From Tomocerus qinae (taxonomy: Eukaryota; Arthropoda; Collembola; Entomobryomorpha; Tomoceridae), in the NCBI GenBank assembly GCA_020055645.1, contig CM034550.1:14211001-14275000 (forward strand): a DNA stretch of 64,000 bases, written 5' to 3'. Of this stretch, positions 62,992 through 64,000 are shown in pieces (position 1 is the first letter of the stretch; each line of letters starts with the position of its first letter). Under the pieces are notes generated by a model. That model was given only the letters and a program-made list of their open reading frames with translations, had not been told where the DNA came from and ran no database searches. A program made the translations under genes and the position numbers.

Positions 62992-64000
62992 AGTTTTATG
63001 TTTAGATACAAAAACGGAATGTTTTTGACAATTTTTCACTTTCCACTTTTGAAGTCCACAATTTTCCACAAACAAGCATATTACCAATATACTAGGTCAT
63101 AAATTCTCGTGAGAATATCTTTAGTATTCCTTCGACCACACAATATTATTCAGGAAATATATGTTCTGAGTATAAAAGTATGAGTCTAAATTTACTGGAG
63201 AATCACCATCCACACTCGAAAGGAACATTCTAAGACTGAGTCAATCAAAAGCGTTAAAAGGCAGTTTGTCTCGTGTTCTGGTCAAATTATGTACACACCC
63301 CATGCGTCATAGTTTTGGTTCAGACGGTCACGAACGATTTTCCGACTTAAGTTTAATGTACTAAAGTCCAACTTCAGGGGAGATTGCTACGGAAAATCCA
63401 CATTTGTGTTTGGAGGTGGTCAAAGGTGAACATTTAAGTGTTAAGTCGATTAAGCACATCATGTTATATATACAGCGGTGAAACACACGCGGATCTTCTG
63501 GCAACTTCTCTCTGTGCAAAAAATGAATCTAAAAAACAATTTTTTAAAAAGAATTTCAATGTTCGTGTGCAAGAATGTTGGTATTTTGTGCAATACAGAT
63601 AGCATCAACATAAAATCAGTTGATGGTGGCCCAAACTGCGATTAAAGTAGTTTTAATGCAAAACATTCAATAAAGCATGAAACAATGTACATATTATCAT
63701 ACTTAATTATTCACGTGAATTGAAGAATACGTACTATTTCAAAAAACGACAATAATTGCCTAAGCACACAATTTATTTTCAGGAGAGTCGAATCATCTAA
63801 CAATAAGCTTTAGTGTATACAGAGCTTAAAAATAACCTGCCAGATAAAAATATGCATATTTTTGCTAAATGTGCACTAAACAATGACCCATGGTTTTTAA
63901 ATGTTTGCAGATAACTTTTAAATACTAAGACAGAGTGTTAATGTTAATCGTGCCCACCCAATACGCAGTTGTTTTGATTTTGGGTTTATCCCAAAATAAA
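62992..64000. other. Upstream region of P450-C with a possible tiny plus-strand gene
   Basis: No recognised domain. A plus-strand TATA-like run (about 63,464-63,472) precedes a 40-codon ORF at 63,523-63,645, which is followed by AATAAA at 63,669-63,674. Another TATAAAAG (plus) lies at 63,171-63,178. Either could mark a short divergent transcript whose nature cannot be told. Confidence 0.35.

Noticed and set aside
62992-63087. Upstream in-frame ATG for P450-C
   Set aside because: It would place a charged Cys-containing stretch before the membrane anchor. The ATG at 62,991 aligns with the starts of the paralogues.
1-64000. tRNA, rRNA, CRISPR and full-length transposon searches by eye
   Set aside because: No T-loop/anticodon pattern, rRNA core, spacer array, reverse transcriptase or transposase motif was seen. 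A covariance or profile scan would be more sensitive.

Overview
The window is animal nuclear DNA, most probably from a pancrustacean and perhaps a springtail (Collembola). It has GT-AG introns, mostly 60-150 bp, AT-rich spacers and no operons. It also has an RR-1 cuticle protein, a class I associate with insects, crustaceans and relatives. A run of CYP2-clan P450 genes plus an AA15 lytic polysaccharide monooxygenase (LPMO) fits a non-insect hexapod or crustacean better than a typical insect. The taxonomic reading is inference; no database was searched.

Positions 1 to about 30,860 are gene-poor. I find no recognisable protein domain there, only short ORFs, TATA-like sites, octamer-like motifs, small tandem duplications and one weak two-exon candidate (7,249-7,550, minus strand). 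From 30,899 to 35,235 on the plus strand lies a ten-exon MMS22L gene (DNA replication and repair), the only confidently placed plus-strand gene.

From 35,727 to 48,100 three minus-strand genes encode secreted, low-complexity structural proteins: a 1,218-residue Pro/Gln-rich protein, a 395-residue Ala/Ser/Pro mucin-like protein and a 400-residue RR-1 chitin-binding cuticle protein. All three start with a 9-12 nt coding exon (3-4 codons) and have a phase-0 intron inside the signal peptide. This architecture was recovered by extending the main exons to upstream ATG-bearing mini-exons.

From 49,340 to 62,991, all on the minus strand, are three CYP2-clan P450 genes (490, 493 and 494 aa) with an AA15 LPMO (248 aa) between the first and second. 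The P450 paralogues have almost identical homologous exon-block lengths, which validates the models. They differ by intron gains and losses, including a 9-nt microexon inside the I-helix motif of the distal gene. Cuticle proteins, a probably chitin-active oxidase and P450s side by side suggest a neighbourhood concerned with cuticle and xenobiotics, but this could be coincidence.

CDS coordinates span first to last coding base; exon boundaries are in the evidence text and were derived by hand from splice signals and reading frame.
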